Shown here: positions 15,889-23,879 of the stretch, piece by piece | Position numbering within the stretch: position 1 is the stretch's first letter | Layout of the letters: the number at the start of each line of letters is the position of its first letter | NCBI RefSeq assembly: GCF_902506095.1 | Contig: NZ_LR733293.1 | Location: 3,823,475 to 3,887,474, forward strand | Length of the DNA: 64,000 nt | DNA from: Arthrobacter sp. 9AX | GTDB lineage: Bacteria > Actinomycetota > Actinomycetes > Actinomycetales > Micrococcaceae | Reading direction: 5' to 3' | Notes under the pieces: generated by a model | What the model saw: only the letters and a program-made list of their open reading frames with translations | Database searches by the model: none | What the model was told of the DNA's origin: nothing | Program-made: the position numbers and the translations under genes

Positions 15889-16872
15889 ATGACTCCTCAG
15901 CAGAACAAACCCGGTAAAGGCACCCGCTTCAGGCGCGCCGTCATTGCGGGGGCCGTTGCCCTCACCATTTCAGCCGGCGGCGCCACCGCCTGGGCCCTGG
16001 ACCGTTTCGTCGTCCAGCACGTGGAGATCTCCGACGTCTCCGCCTACGAGGCCAGCCAGCCGGGCACCACCGCCGGCTCGTCCACCAGCACGACGGCGGA
16101 CACCGCCTCCACCAATGCCGTCACCACGGACACCTCTTACGTTTCCGATTCGTCCAACATCACCATCTCCACGGTGACCACCGGCAGCGGCGACAGCACC
16201 GTCACCTACTACGTAGCCGACGTCGTACTCGATGACGCCACCACCCTGAAGTCCGCCTTCGCCAACGACAGCTTCGGCGAGAACATCACCGAAACCACGT
16301 CCGCCATCGCCGAAGCCAACAACGCGGTGTTCGCCATCAATGGCGACTACTACGGCTTCCGCGACACCGGCATCGTCATCCGCAACGGCGTGGTGTTCCG
16401 GGATGAAGGCGCCCGCCAGGGGCTCGCGTTCTACCGCGACGGAACGGTAAAGGTCTACGACGAAACCACTGCCACCGCGGAACAGCTGATTGCCGACGGC
16501 GTCTGGAACACCCTCTCCTTCGGCCCGTCGCTGCTGGACAGCGGCGAGGTGGCCGCGGGCATCGAGGACGTTGAGGTGGACACCAACTTCGGCAACCACT
16601 CCATCCAGGGCGAACAGCCGCGCACCGCCGTCGGGATCATCGACGAGAACCACCTGGTGTTCGTGGTGGTGGACGGCCGCAGCCCCGGTTACAGCGCTGG
16701 CGTGACCATGACGGGCCTGGCAGAAATCATGCAGGGTCTGGGCGCCACCACTGCCTACAACATCGACGGCGGCGGCTCCTCCACCATGTATTTCAACGGC
16801 AGCCTGGTCAACAACCCGTTGGGTGAAAACAAGGAACGCGGCACCTCCGACATCCTCTACATCGCGCAGTAG
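15889..16872 (+). CDS. phosphodiester glycosidase family protein (NAGPA-like, DUF2233)
   Basis: A 327-residue secreted or membrane-anchored protein. An N-terminal anchor (RRAVIAGAVALTISAGGATAW) is followed by a Ser/Thr-rich linker (residues 50-90) and the phosphodiester glycosidase domain, with FAINGDYYGFRDTG, GFG-like LSFGPSLLDSG, RTAVGIID and the hallmark NIDGGGSSTMYFNG near the C terminus. Family members cleave N-acetylglucosamine-1-phosphodiesters or act on exopolysaccharide. GAGGA overlaps the start region. It is the first gene of a five-gene same-strand cluster and is separated from the next gene by 7 bases. Confidence 0.87.
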   Translation: MTPQQNKPGKGTRFRRAVIAGAVALTISAGGATAWALDRFVVQHVEISDVSAYEASQPGTTAGSSTSTTADTASTNAVTTDTSYVSDSSNITISTVTTGSGDSTVTYYVADVVLDDATTLKSAFANDSFGENITETTSAIAEANNAVFAINGDYYGFRDTGIVIRNGVVFRDEGARQGLAFYRDGTVKVYDETTATAEQLIADGVWNTLSFGPSLLDSGEVAAGIEDVEVDTNFGNHSIQGEQPRTAVGIIDENHLVFVVVDGRSPGYSAGVTMTGLAEIMQGLGATTAYNIDGGGSSTMYFNGSLVNNPLGENKERGTSDILYIAQ

Positions 16873-16879
16873 GTCCGCC

Positions 16880-17974
16880 ATGATCATCCTGATCCCGGCC
16901 TATGAGCCGGACCAGCAGCTCCCCGCCCTGATCCGCAACATTCGCGACGCCGAACCGTGGGTTCCCATCCTTGTGGTGGATGACGGCAGCGGCCCGCAGT
17001 ACCGGGACGTGTTCGACGGCGTCAGGGCACTCGGGTGCCACGTCATCAGTTACGGGGTCAACAGGGGAAAGGGCTCTGCCCTCAAGACCGGCTTCGGCTT
17101 TATCGCCGACAACTTCCCGGGCCACGACGTGGTCTGCGCCGACAGCGACGGCCAGCATACGGTGGTGGACATCCTTCGCGTGGCGGTGGCCCTGCGCGAG
17201 AACGAGGCAGGGCAAAACTGGGCCACCATGGTTCTGGGCAGCCGCGCCTTCACTGGCAACGTCCCGGCACGGAGCAGGCTCGGCAACAGCGCCACCAGGG
17301 CCCTGTTCACGCTGGCCACCGGCGAGCGCATACCCGATACCCAGACCGGCCTGCGAGGCTACCCCGCCGCGATGATTCCGTGGCTGAAGTCGGTCCGCGG
17401 CGACCGCTACGAGTACGAGCTGAACCTACTGCTGGAAGCCAGGAATGCCGGATACTCCATCCGGTCCATAGAGATTGCCACCGTCTACCTGGACCACAAC
17501 TCCGGATCACATTTCCGGCCCGTTGCGGACTCCGTGCGGATCTACGCCCCGCTGTTGAAGTTCCTGGCATCATCGTTCACGGCCTTCCTGCTGGACACCG
17601 TCCTGTTCGTGGTGCTCACGCTGGTCATCGATTCGCTGCTGCTGGCTGTGCTCGGCGCCCGCGCGGTCAGCTCGGCGGTGAATTTCCTCGTCAACAGGAA
17701 TGTGGTCTTCGAGCACGGCAGGGACAAACCGGCCGGTGCCACCGGGCTGCGCTACTTCAGCCTCGCTGCCGTGCTGCTGGCCGCCAATTTCGGCCTGATC
17801 TGGCTGCTCGAAGCCGCCGGGCTCGCCGCCCTGCCGGCCAAGATCCTCGCCGAGGTCATCCTGCTGGCGGGCAGCTTCACCATCCAGCAACGCTGGCTCT
17901 TTGCCAGCAAAGCAGCCCCGGGCGCCGGGAAAACGGGGAATGAACTCCCGGCAAACTCTCATATTCGGGCCTAG
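16880..17974 (+). CDS. GT2 glycosyltransferase fused to GtrA-like membrane domain
   Basis: A 364-residue fusion. Residues 1-215 form a GT-A fold family 2 glycosyltransferase of the dolichyl/undecaprenyl-phosphate sugar transferase type: MIILIPAYEPDQQLPALI, VVDDGSG, CHVISYGVNRGKGSALKTGF, DSDGQHTV and RYEYELNLLLEA. Residues 225-350 hold four hydrophobic helices with AVNFLVNRNVVFEH and SFTIQQRWLFA, the GtrA/DPMS family pattern for lipid-linked sugar translocation. The fusion would charge and flip a lipid-linked sugar. Start at ATG 16880, 7 bases after the previous stop. Confidence 0.88.
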   Translation: MIILIPAYEPDQQLPALIRNIRDAEPWVPILVVDDGSGPQYRDVFDGVRALGCHVISYGVNRGKGSALKTGFGFIADNFPGHDVVCADSDGQHTVVDILRVAVALRENEAGQNWATMVLGSRAFTGNVPARSRLGNSATRALFTLATGERIPDTQTGLRGYPAAMIPWLKSVRGDRYEYELNLLLEARNAGYSIRSIEIATVYLDHNSGSHFRPVADSVRIYAPLLKFLASSFTAFLLDTVLFVVLTLVIDSLLLAVLGARAVSSAVNFLVNRNVVFEHGRDKPAGATGLRYFSLAAVLLAANFGLIWLLEAAGLAALPAKILAEVILLAGSFTIQQRWLFASKAAPGAGKTGNELPANSHIRA

Positions 17975-18050
17975 GTTCCCGCACAGCGCCTGCACAGCTT
18001 GGGCCCGGAAAGTAAATACCAGCCCACCGAAACATATCCCGGAGAACCCC

Positions 18051-18725
18051 ATGAACTCACTGATTTTCATCCTCGCCGACCTCGCGGCCATCAGCATCCT
18101 GACCTTCGCCCTCTACCTCCGCCGGCACCGCCGCCGCGACCTGGTGGTGTCCTACCTGGGCATGAACGTCGGCGTCCTGGCCGTGGCCACCGCACTCTCC
18201 GGATCGGCCGCCGGTCTGGGCCTTGGACTGGGTCTCTTCGGCGTTTTGTCCATCATCCGGCTCCGCTCCACCGAGCTGGCACAGCATGAGGTGGCCTACT
18301 ACTTCTCGGCGCTGGCACTCGGCCTGATCGCCGGACTGGGCATCGAGCCGCTCTGGCTGACCGGTTCGCTGATGGCCCTGATCGTGATGGTGATGTTTGT
18401 GGGAGACCACCCCCGCGTCCTGCCCGCCTACCGCCACCAGACAGTCATCCTGGACCGGGCCGTGGCCGAGGACGGCGAACTCTACGCCCGGCTCGAGGAA
18501 GTCCTGCACGGGAAGGTCCACTCCGCCACCATCCAGGAACTGGACCTGGTCAACGACAAAACCATTGTTGACGTCCGGTTCGCCTACTCCCCCGTAGCTT
18601 TCTCCGCCCAGCCGTCCATCCCCGCCATAACGGCGCCGGCACACCGTCTCACCGAGCCCACGCCAACCGAAGCTGCGCACACGGCGCCCGCTCCCCTGGC
18701 CCACTCCCAGGCAGGTGCCGCATGA
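18051..18725 (+). CDS. DUF4956 domain-containing membrane protein
   Basis: A 224-residue protein with about four transmembrane helices in residues 1-125 and a cytosolic C-terminal domain (TVILDRAVAEDGELYARLEE, VNDKTIVDVRFAYSP) followed by a Pro/Thr/Ala-rich tail. The LFGVLSIIRLRSTELAQHEVAYYF segment is the conserved core of DUF4956. The family is habitually encoded beside VTC-domain proteins, as here, where the stop overlaps the next start (ATGA). Function is unknown. GGAGAACCCC precedes ATG 18051. Confidence 0.88.
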   Translation: MNSLIFILADLAAISILTFALYLRRHRRRDLVVSYLGMNVGVLAVATALSGSAAGLGLGLGLFGVLSIIRLRSTELAQHEVAYYFSALALGLIAGLGIEPLWLTGSLMALIVMVMFVGDHPRVLPAYRHQTVILDRAVAEDGELYARLEEVLHGKVHSATIQELDLVNDKTIVDVRFAYSPVAFSAQPSIPAITAPAHRLTEPTPTEAAHTAPAPLAHSQAGAA

Positions 18726-19507
18726 GTGCCCGCGGAACAGACGTTGTGGGCAATCTTCGCTTCCTTCCCCCGGTGGGGCTGGAGGAGCTCAACAGCGAAG
18801 CCGCACTCCAGACCCGCGTGGACCGGAAGTACGTGGTTCCCGCAAGGCTCGCCCGGCAACTCCTCGACTCCTTCCAGACGGGAGTTCGAATCCTTGAGAT
18901 GGACGGCTCCCGCAGCTTCGCTTACGACTCCGTGTACTTCGACACCGTCAACCTGGACAGCTACCTGCTGGCTGCCCACGGCCGGCGCCGGCGTTACAAG
19001 ATCCGCACCAGGACGTATGTGGACAGCGCTGTGAGCTTCCTCGAAGTCAAGACCGAAGGTGCCCGCGAGGCCACCGTCAAGGAACGGATTCCCTACCACC
19101 TGGCTGACCGCGCACGGCTCACCGACGTAGGCCTGGACTACGTCCGGGAAACGCTGACGGCCTCAGTGGGCGCGATGCCGCCCGGCCGGCTGGAACCGGT
19201 GCTGGAAACCAGGTACAAGCGGACCACCTTGTTCCTGCCGCAGTCCGGGAGCCGGGCCACCATCGACACCGATGTGACCTGGCAGCGCCCCGGCCAGCAG
19301 GCCTGGGTACTGGACGATGCGGTGATCCTCGAGACCAAGTCGGGCTCCACGGCCGGTCCCCTCGACCGGCATCTCTGGGCCCACGGCGTCCGGCCCTCAC
19401 GGATCTCCAAGTTCGCCACCGGCATGGCGGCGCTCTGCCCCGACCTGCCCGCGAACCGCTGGAACCGGACGCTGCGCCGCAGCCTGGCCCTCCGCCCCGC
19501 AGCTTAA
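18722..19507 (+). CDS. VTC domain-containing (polyphosphate polymerase-like) protein
   Basis: A 261-residue cytosolic protein with the CYTH-like tunnel fold of yeast Vtc4. Basic and acidic tunnel motifs can be seen: TRVDRKYVVP, YDSVYFDT, RRRRYKIRTRTY, SFLEVKTEG, ETRYKRTTLF, TIDTDVTW, VILETKSGS and SRISKFATGM. Yeast Vtc4 makes polyphosphate from ATP; bacterial VTC proteins next to DUF4956 are uncharacterised, and an exopolysaccharide-linked role is possible. Translationally coupled to DUF4956. Confidence 0.9.
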   Translation: MSARGTDVVGNLRFLPPVGLEELNSEAALQTRVDRKYVVPARLARQLLDSFQTGVRILEMDGSRSFAYDSVYFDTVNLDSYLLAAHGRRRRYKIRTRTYVDSAVSFLEVKTEGAREATVKERIPYHLADRARLTDVGLDYVRETLTASVGAMPPGRLEPVLETRYKRTTLFLPQSGSRATIDTDVTWQRPGQQAWVLDDAVILETKSGSTAGPLDRHLWAHGVRPSRISKFATGMAALCPDLPANRWNRTLRRSLALRPAA

Positions 19508-19573
19508 CCCCCTCACCTACCCGATTAGTCCCCCTCCCACAGCTTCCCGACTTCCTCCAAAGGACCCCTTGCC

Positions 19574-21175
19574 ATGAAAAGCCTCCGCACATACCTCTCC
19601 GTCGCCACCCTGGCCGCCGCTCTCGGACTTGCCGGCTGCTCCGTTGCCGGCACCACCCCCACCGGAGTCTCAGCCATCAGCAGCACGCCCTCCGCCGCCG
19701 GTTCAGGCACTGCTTCCAGCATCACGCACGCGGTTTCCCTGGACACGCTGGCCGAGGACACGCATTACGACGCCGACGACCTCACCTGGGACGCTGCCTC
19801 CGAAGTAGCCGTGACATTGGCGGACGGCGCCAGCAAAGTCGCCGGCGGCTCGTCGTCGGACGCCGTGAAGGTCGACGGCGACACCGTCACCATCACCGCC
19901 GCAGGCACCTACCGCCTCAGCGGCTCCCTCTCTGACGGCCAGGTGGTGGTGGCCGCGGGCGAAGAGGACGTGGTCCGGATCATCCTGGACGGAACGGCCA
20001 TCGCCAGCTCCACCGGTTCCCCGTTTGTGGTGCAGAGCGCCAACGAAGCCATCGTCTACCTCGAGGACGGCAGCTCCAACAAGCTGACCGACTCAGCCAA
20101 CTACGCGGACCAGGGAACGGACGCGCCCAACGCAGCCCTGTACTCGATGGCTGACCTGACCATAGCCGGCAGCGGCTCCTTGACCGTGGACGGCAACTAC
20201 AACGACGGCATCTCCTCCAAGGACGGCCTGGTCCTCGCCGCCGGCACAGTGACTGTGGACGCCGCTGACGACGGCATCGTGGGCAAGGACTACGCGGTCC
20301 TGCTGGACGGCGCCTACCAGGTGACCGCGGCCGGTGACGGCTTCAAGTCGGACAACGACGAGGACGAGGGCCGCGGCTGGCTCCTCATCAACGGCGGGAG
20401 CATCAACGTCAGCGCCGGCGACGACGGCATCAAGGCCTACAACACCCTGACCATCGCCGCCGGCACGGCCACCGTTGCGGAATCGGAGGAGGGCCTCGAG
20501 GCCCAGCACATCGTGGTTTCCGGCGGCACCGCCACCGTCACCTCCAACGACGACGGCGTGAACGCCTCCGGCGGCAGCACCACCTCAAGCACGTCTGCCC
20601 AGGGAATGGGCGGCGGCATGGGCGGCGGCGAAACCGTGGGCGACTACACGGTGGAGGTCACCGGCGGCCTGCTGACCATCAATTCCAAGGGCGACGGCCT
20701 GGATTCAAACGGCAACGCCAGCATCTCGGGCGGCACCGTGGTGGTCAACGGCCCCACTGACAGCGGCAACGGGGCGCTGGACGTGAACGGCGAACTGGCC
20801 GTCACCGGCGGAACCGTGGCTGCTGCCGGAAGCGCCGGCATGGTGGTTACGCCCGGCACGTCGTCCACGCAGTCCGGGGTCCAGGTGGCGCTGGGATCGT
20901 CGGTTCCGGCCGGCACGGTGATCCAGCTGGCCGACTCCTCAGGGAACGTGGTGGCCGCGTTTGTCACCACCAAGGCCACTGCGTCACTGGTGTTCTCCTC
21001 TGCGGCAATCACCGATGGCGCGGACTACACGGTGTACACCGGCGGCACGGCAACTGTCAGCGCCGGCCTGGGCGAAGGCTCCTTGGACGGCGCTACGGAG
21101 CAGGGCACAGTTACGGCGGGCGAGTACACCGCAGCCCAGGGCCCGGGCGGCGGAGGCGGCGGCCCGCGCTGGTAA
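19574..21175 (+). CDS. carbohydrate-binding domain-containing lipoprotein (DUF4353-like)
   Basis: A 533-residue lipoprotein with a lipobox LAGC (Cys22). The mature part is an Asp/Gly/Thr-rich parallel beta-helix: repeated units such as SSKDGLVLAAGTVTVDAADD, GDGFKSDNDEDEGRGWL, GDDGIKAYNTL and DGLDSNGNASISGGTVVVNG. Acidic DDG/NDG motifs recur and may bind calcium. It ends GPGGGGGGPRW. This family is often encoded with VTC and DUF4956 proteins and with CotH kinases. An extracellular polysaccharide-binding role is inferred. It lies 66 bases after the VTC gene and probably ends the cluster. Confidence 0.85.
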   Translation: MKSLRTYLSVATLAAALGLAGCSVAGTTPTGVSAISSTPSAAGSGTASSITHAVSLDTLAEDTHYDADDLTWDAASEVAVTLADGASKVAGGSSSDAVKVDGDTVTITAAGTYRLSGSLSDGQVVVAAGEEDVVRIILDGTAIASSTGSPFVVQSANEAIVYLEDGSSNKLTDSANYADQGTDAPNAALYSMADLTIAGSGSLTVDGNYNDGISSKDGLVLAAGTVTVDAADDGIVGKDYAVLLDGAYQVTAAGDGFKSDNDEDEGRGWLLINGGSINVSAGDDGIKAYNTLTIAAGTATVAESEEGLEAQHIVVSGGTATVTSNDDGVNASGGSTTSSTSAQGMGGGMGGGETVGDYTVEVTGGLLTINSKGDGLDSNGNASISGGTVVVNGPTDSGNGALDVNGELAVTGGTVAAAGSAGMVVTPGTSSTQSGVQVALGSSVPAGTVIQLADSSGNVVAAFVTTKATASLVFSSAAITDGADYTVYTGGTATVSAGLGEGSLDGATEQGTVTAGEYTAAQGPGGGGGGPRW

Positions 21176-21181
21176 CCCCCC

Positions 21182-21260
21182 AACGCTCTCTCACTTAACG
21201 TTGCCTTTCACCCAACGCTCCATCACTTAACGTTGCCTTTCACCCAACGCTCCATCACTT
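21182..21260. repeat. 32-nt tandem repeat array A (2.5 copies)
   Basis: Two full 32-base units (21182-21213 and 21214-21245) and a partial unit (21246-21260). Each unit begins AACGCTC and contains CACTTAACGTTGCCTTTCAC. The reverse complement core AAGTGAGAGAGCGTT is the same as that of array B at 22487. Not a CRISPR, since units are contiguous without spacers. Confidence 0.85.
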
Positions 21261-21293
21261 CCGGCGACGGCGGCCACCCGCCGTCGCCGGAAG
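21258..21293. terminator. strong hairpin between the lipoprotein and hydrolase genes
   Basis: A perfect 16-bp stem (CTTCCGGCGACGGCGG, 21258-21273, complement 21278-21293) with a 4-base loop, 20 bases downstream of the hydrolase stop codon and about 80 bases after the lipoprotein stop. Suits bidirectional termination of convergent genes. Confidence 0.75.
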
Positions 21294-21312
21294 TCTGCGC
21301 GTTATGCGCGGG

Positions 21313-22149
21313 CTACTTGGCGAGGAAGCGCAGCAGCGCTTCGTTGACTTCAGCCGCGTGGGTCAACAGCAGGCCGTGCGGGGCGCCCTCGATCTCCACG
21401 TACTCGGCCTCGGGCAAAGCTTTGGCGAACAGCCGTCCGGTGGAATCGATCGGGAGGATATTGTCCGCGGTTCCATGGAGGATCAATGCCGGAACGTCGA
21501 TCTTCGGGATGTCCCCGCGGAAGTCTGTGATCCACGTGGCCTGCGCCGCAACGGAGGCAGTGGCACCTGCGTTGGAGGCGGTGTTCCAGCTGGCGTTGAC
21601 AGCCTCTTGGCTGAGGCGGGGCGTGCCGAGGAACGTGTCACTGTTGTAGAAGTTTTTGAAGAACTCGGTGAAGAAGGCATAGCGGTCTGCCGTGACGGCT
21701 TCCTTCAGCCCGTCGAAGACTTCCTGCGGTACACCGTCCGGGTTGTCATCGGTCTTCAGCAGGAACGGTTCCAACGAGCCGAGGAAGGCGGCCTTTGCAA
21801 CCCGGGCAGATCCGTAATTGCCCAGGTACCGGGCCACCTCGCCGGTGCCCATGGAGAAGCCCACCAGCGCGGCTTCGCTCAGGTCCAAGGAGGTCAGGAG
21901 CGTGTTGAGGTCGGCCGCGAAGGTGTCATAGTCATATCCCTCGGTAGTCTTGCTTGATTTGCCGAAGCCGCGGCGGTCATAGGTGATCACGCGGTAGCCG
22001 GCCTCCAGCAGGGCCGCGGCCTGCTTTTCCCAGGAAGCGCCGTCCAGGGGGTAGCCGTGGATCAGCACTACGGGCTGGCCCGAGCCGTGGTCCTCGTAGT
22101 AAAGCTCGATATCAGTGCTGTTTTCAGTTCCAACGGTGATGAAAGCCAT
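21313..22149 (-). CDS. alpha/beta hydrolase (non-haem chloroperoxidase-like)
   Basis: A 278-residue cytoplasmic alpha/beta-fold hydrolase. The oxyanion motif VVLIHGYPLDG, the YDRRGFGKSS segment, the nucleophile elbow GFSMGTGEVARYL with Ser near residue 98, the acid in ILHGTADNILP and the catalytic His in GAPHGLLLTH are all present. The pattern is that of cofactor-free haloperoxidase/esterase proteins of about 275 residues. The natural substrate is unknown. It is bracketed by inverted copies of a 32-nt repeat family. Confidence 0.9.
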   Translation of the reverse strand: MAFITVGTENSTDIELYYEDHGSGQPVVLIHGYPLDGASWEKQAAALLEAGYRVITYDRRGFGKSSKTTEGYDYDTFAADLNTLLTSLDLSEAALVGFSMGTGEVARYLGNYGSARVAKAAFLGSLEPFLLKTDDNPDGVPQEVFDGLKEAVTADRYAFFTEFFKNFYNSDTFLGTPRLSQEAVNASWNTASNAGATASVAAQATWITDFRGDIPKIDVPALILHGTADNILPIDSTGRLFAKALPEAEYVEIEGAPHGLLLTHAAEVNEALLRFLAK

Positions 22150-22242
22150 CGCGGCGGTCCTTTCGAGACAGTGGGATCTGTGCGGGCCGGCAGTGCAATG
22201 CCCGCGCAGTTCCTACTCTAGGGTGGTCCGCCGTGCGCTGCG

Positions 22243-22440
22243 CTACTGGGAAGGCTGTGGCAGTTCGCAGGAAATCTGGGGATTGGCCCCCATGTAGTTC
22301 AGCGGGCCGGCCGCGATGGTGACGGCAATGGTCCCGGCCTGGGCGCAATTCCCTGGCGCCGCGCCGAAGTAGCCGCGCTGCCAGGCAGCCACGCCGCCGA
22401 TGATCAGCCAGATGACGATAAGTACTCCGACAATCCGCAT
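22243..22440 (-). CDS. small membrane protein, 65 aa
   Basis: A single N-terminal transmembrane helix (MRIVGVLIVIWLIIGGVAAW) followed by a short extracytoplasmic tail with two Cys (GNCAQAG, QISCELP) that could form a disulfide. I do not recognise a family with known function. The start ATG 22440 has GGAGG-like sequence a few bases upstream. It precedes the hydrolase gene on the same strand by 93 bases and may share its transcript. Confidence 0.7.
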   Translation of the reverse strand: MRIVGVLIVIWLIIGGVAAWQRGYFGAAPGNCAQAGTIAVTIAAGPLNYMGANPQISCELPQPSQ

Positions 22441-22486
22441 GATTCCTCCATTGGCCGCGGCGGCTGTGGGATCAATTATGCGCGGA

Positions 22487-22599
22487 AAGTGAGAGAGCGT
22501 CCGTGGGAAACGCGCATCAAGTGAGAGAGCGTTCGTGGGAAACGCGCATCAAGTGAGAGAGCGTCCGTAGGAAACGCGCTTTAAGTGAGAGAACGTCTG
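22487..22599. repeat. 32-nt tandem repeat array B (3.5 copies)
   Basis: Units at 22487-22518, 22519-22550 and 22551-22582, plus a partial one to about 22599. Each starts AAGTGAGAGAGCGT (the last AAGTGAGAGAACGT) and continues with GGGAAACGCGC. Period and core match array A, but the orientation is opposite. Confidence 0.88.
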
Positions 22600-22614
22600 A
22601 TCCGGCGGAGAAAA

Positions 22615-22663
22615 GACTGCACCTCCGGGCCCGGGGTTGGTTCCCGGTACCGGAGGTGCAGTC
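22615..22663 (-). terminator. rho-independent-type terminator of the desaturase operon
   Basis: A perfect 14-bp stem (GACTGCACCTCCGG at 22615-22628, complement 22650-22663) and a 21-base GC-rich loop, followed on the minus strand by TTTTCTCC. It lies 22 bases downstream of the desaturase stop. Confidence 0.85.
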
Positions 22664-22684
22664 AGTGCTGGATGAGGGCCGGGA

Positions 22685-23866
22685 TCAGGCCCGTGCAGCC
22701 TTACCCGGCAGGGCCAGTTTGAAGATCTTGCCCCAAGTGGAGCCCACCTGCTTCAGCAGCGGGCCGGTGGTGTACTTCAGGCCGTAGCGCTGGCAGATTT
22801 CGCGGACCTTGGGCGCCACCTCGGCGTATCGGTTGGAGGGAAGGTCCGGGAAGAGGTGGTGCTCAATCTGGTGCGACAGGTTGCCGGTCATGATGTGCAT
22901 GAACTTGGACCCGGAGATGTTGGCGGAGCCGATCATCTGGCGGATGTACCAGTCGCCGCGGGTTTCGCCTTCAGCCATTTCCTCCGTGAAGGTGTCTGTG
23001 CCTTCGGGGAAGTGGCCGCAGAAGATCACCGCGTGGGCCCAGACGTTCCGCACCGCGTTGGCAGTCAGGGTCCCGTAGAGCGCCTGCTTGCCGGAGCCGG
23101 TCAGCATGGCCACGGCGGGGGTAGCCGCGTAGTCCTTGGTGAACTGGGTGACAACCTTCTTGCCAAGGGCCTTGAGGTCCTTGAGCAGCGCTTCCTTGGA
23201 CTTCTTGCCTTCCTTGAATTCCGTGAGCTCAAGGTCGTAGATGGCGATGCCCCACTCGAACAGGGGCGCCAGGATGGCGTTGTACAGCGGGTTGCCGAGG
23301 TTCATCGGCTTCCACGGCTGGTTCTCGTCCATGCGCAGCAGGTTGTATCCGACGTCGTTGTCCTTGCCCACAACGTTCGTCCAGCGGTGGTGGAGGTCAT
23401 TGTGGGTGTGCTGCCAGGAGCGCGACGGCGTCACAAAGTCCCACTCCCAGGTGGTGGAGTGGATGTCCGGGTCCCGCATCCAGTCCCACTGGCCGTGCAG
23501 GACGTTGTGGCCGATCTCCATGTTTTCGAGGATCTTGGCCAGGCTCAGCAGGGTGGTCCCGGTGACCCAGGCGGCCTTGTTCTTGCTGACCAGCAGGGCG
23601 GCCCGGCCGGAGATTTCCAGGCCCCGCTGGATTTTGATCATGCGGCGGATGTAGGCGGCGTCTTCCGCGCCGCGCTTGGCCAGGATTTCGTCGCGGATTG
23701 CGTCGAGCTCCCGGCCAAGTTCGGCCACCTGTTCATCGCTCAGGTGGGCGGCCGCGGGGGGCCGGACGGTGGGGCTGCCGGATTCGGCCAGCTTCCCGGG
23801 GCGGGTCCTCGAGGTTCCCGTGGAACCGCCCGCGGGGGTGGCCTTGCTGGGTGAAATTACAGACAT
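22685..23866 (-). CDS. membrane fatty acid desaturase (DesA3-like)
   Basis: A 393-residue di-iron membrane desaturase. Three histidine boxes are seen: GHNVLHGQWDW near residue 125, HTHNDLHHRW near residue 160 and SHQIEHHLFPD near residue 325. Three to four hydrophobic segments lie between them. It is the Micrococcales counterpart of mycobacterial DesA3, which desaturates stearoyl-CoA and works with an Rv3230c-type reductase; such a reductase gene lies immediately upstream, 13 bases away. ATG 23866 is preceded by GAGGAG; an earlier in-frame start at 23920 overlaps the reductase gene and is less likely. Confidence 0.92.
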   Translation of the reverse strand: MSVISPSKATPAGGSTGTSRTRPGKLAESGSPTVRPPAAAHLSDEQVAELGRELDAIRDEILAKRGAEDAAYIRRMIKIQRGLEISGRAALLVSKNKAAWVTGTTLLSLAKILENMEIGHNVLHGQWDWMRDPDIHSTTWEWDFVTPSRSWQHTHNDLHHRWTNVVGKDNDVGYNLLRMDENQPWKPMNLGNPLYNAILAPLFEWGIAIYDLELTEFKEGKKSKEALLKDLKALGKKVVTQFTKDYAATPAVAMLTGSGKQALYGTLTANAVRNVWAHAVIFCGHFPEGTDTFTEEMAEGETRGDWYIRQMIGSANISGSKFMHIMTGNLSHQIEHHLFPDLPSNRYAEVAPKVREICQRYGLKYTTGPLLKQVGSTWGKIFKLALPGKAARA

Positions 23867-23879
23867 ACCGTGGTGCTCC

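Noticed and set aside
16823..16879. earlier start for the GT2-GtrA gene
   Set aside because: Would overlap the conserved end of the phosphodiester glycosidase; ATG 16880 begins exactly at the GT2 motif.
21182..22599. CRISPR array
   Set aside because: Units are contiguous 32-mers with no unique spacers, and no cas gene is present.
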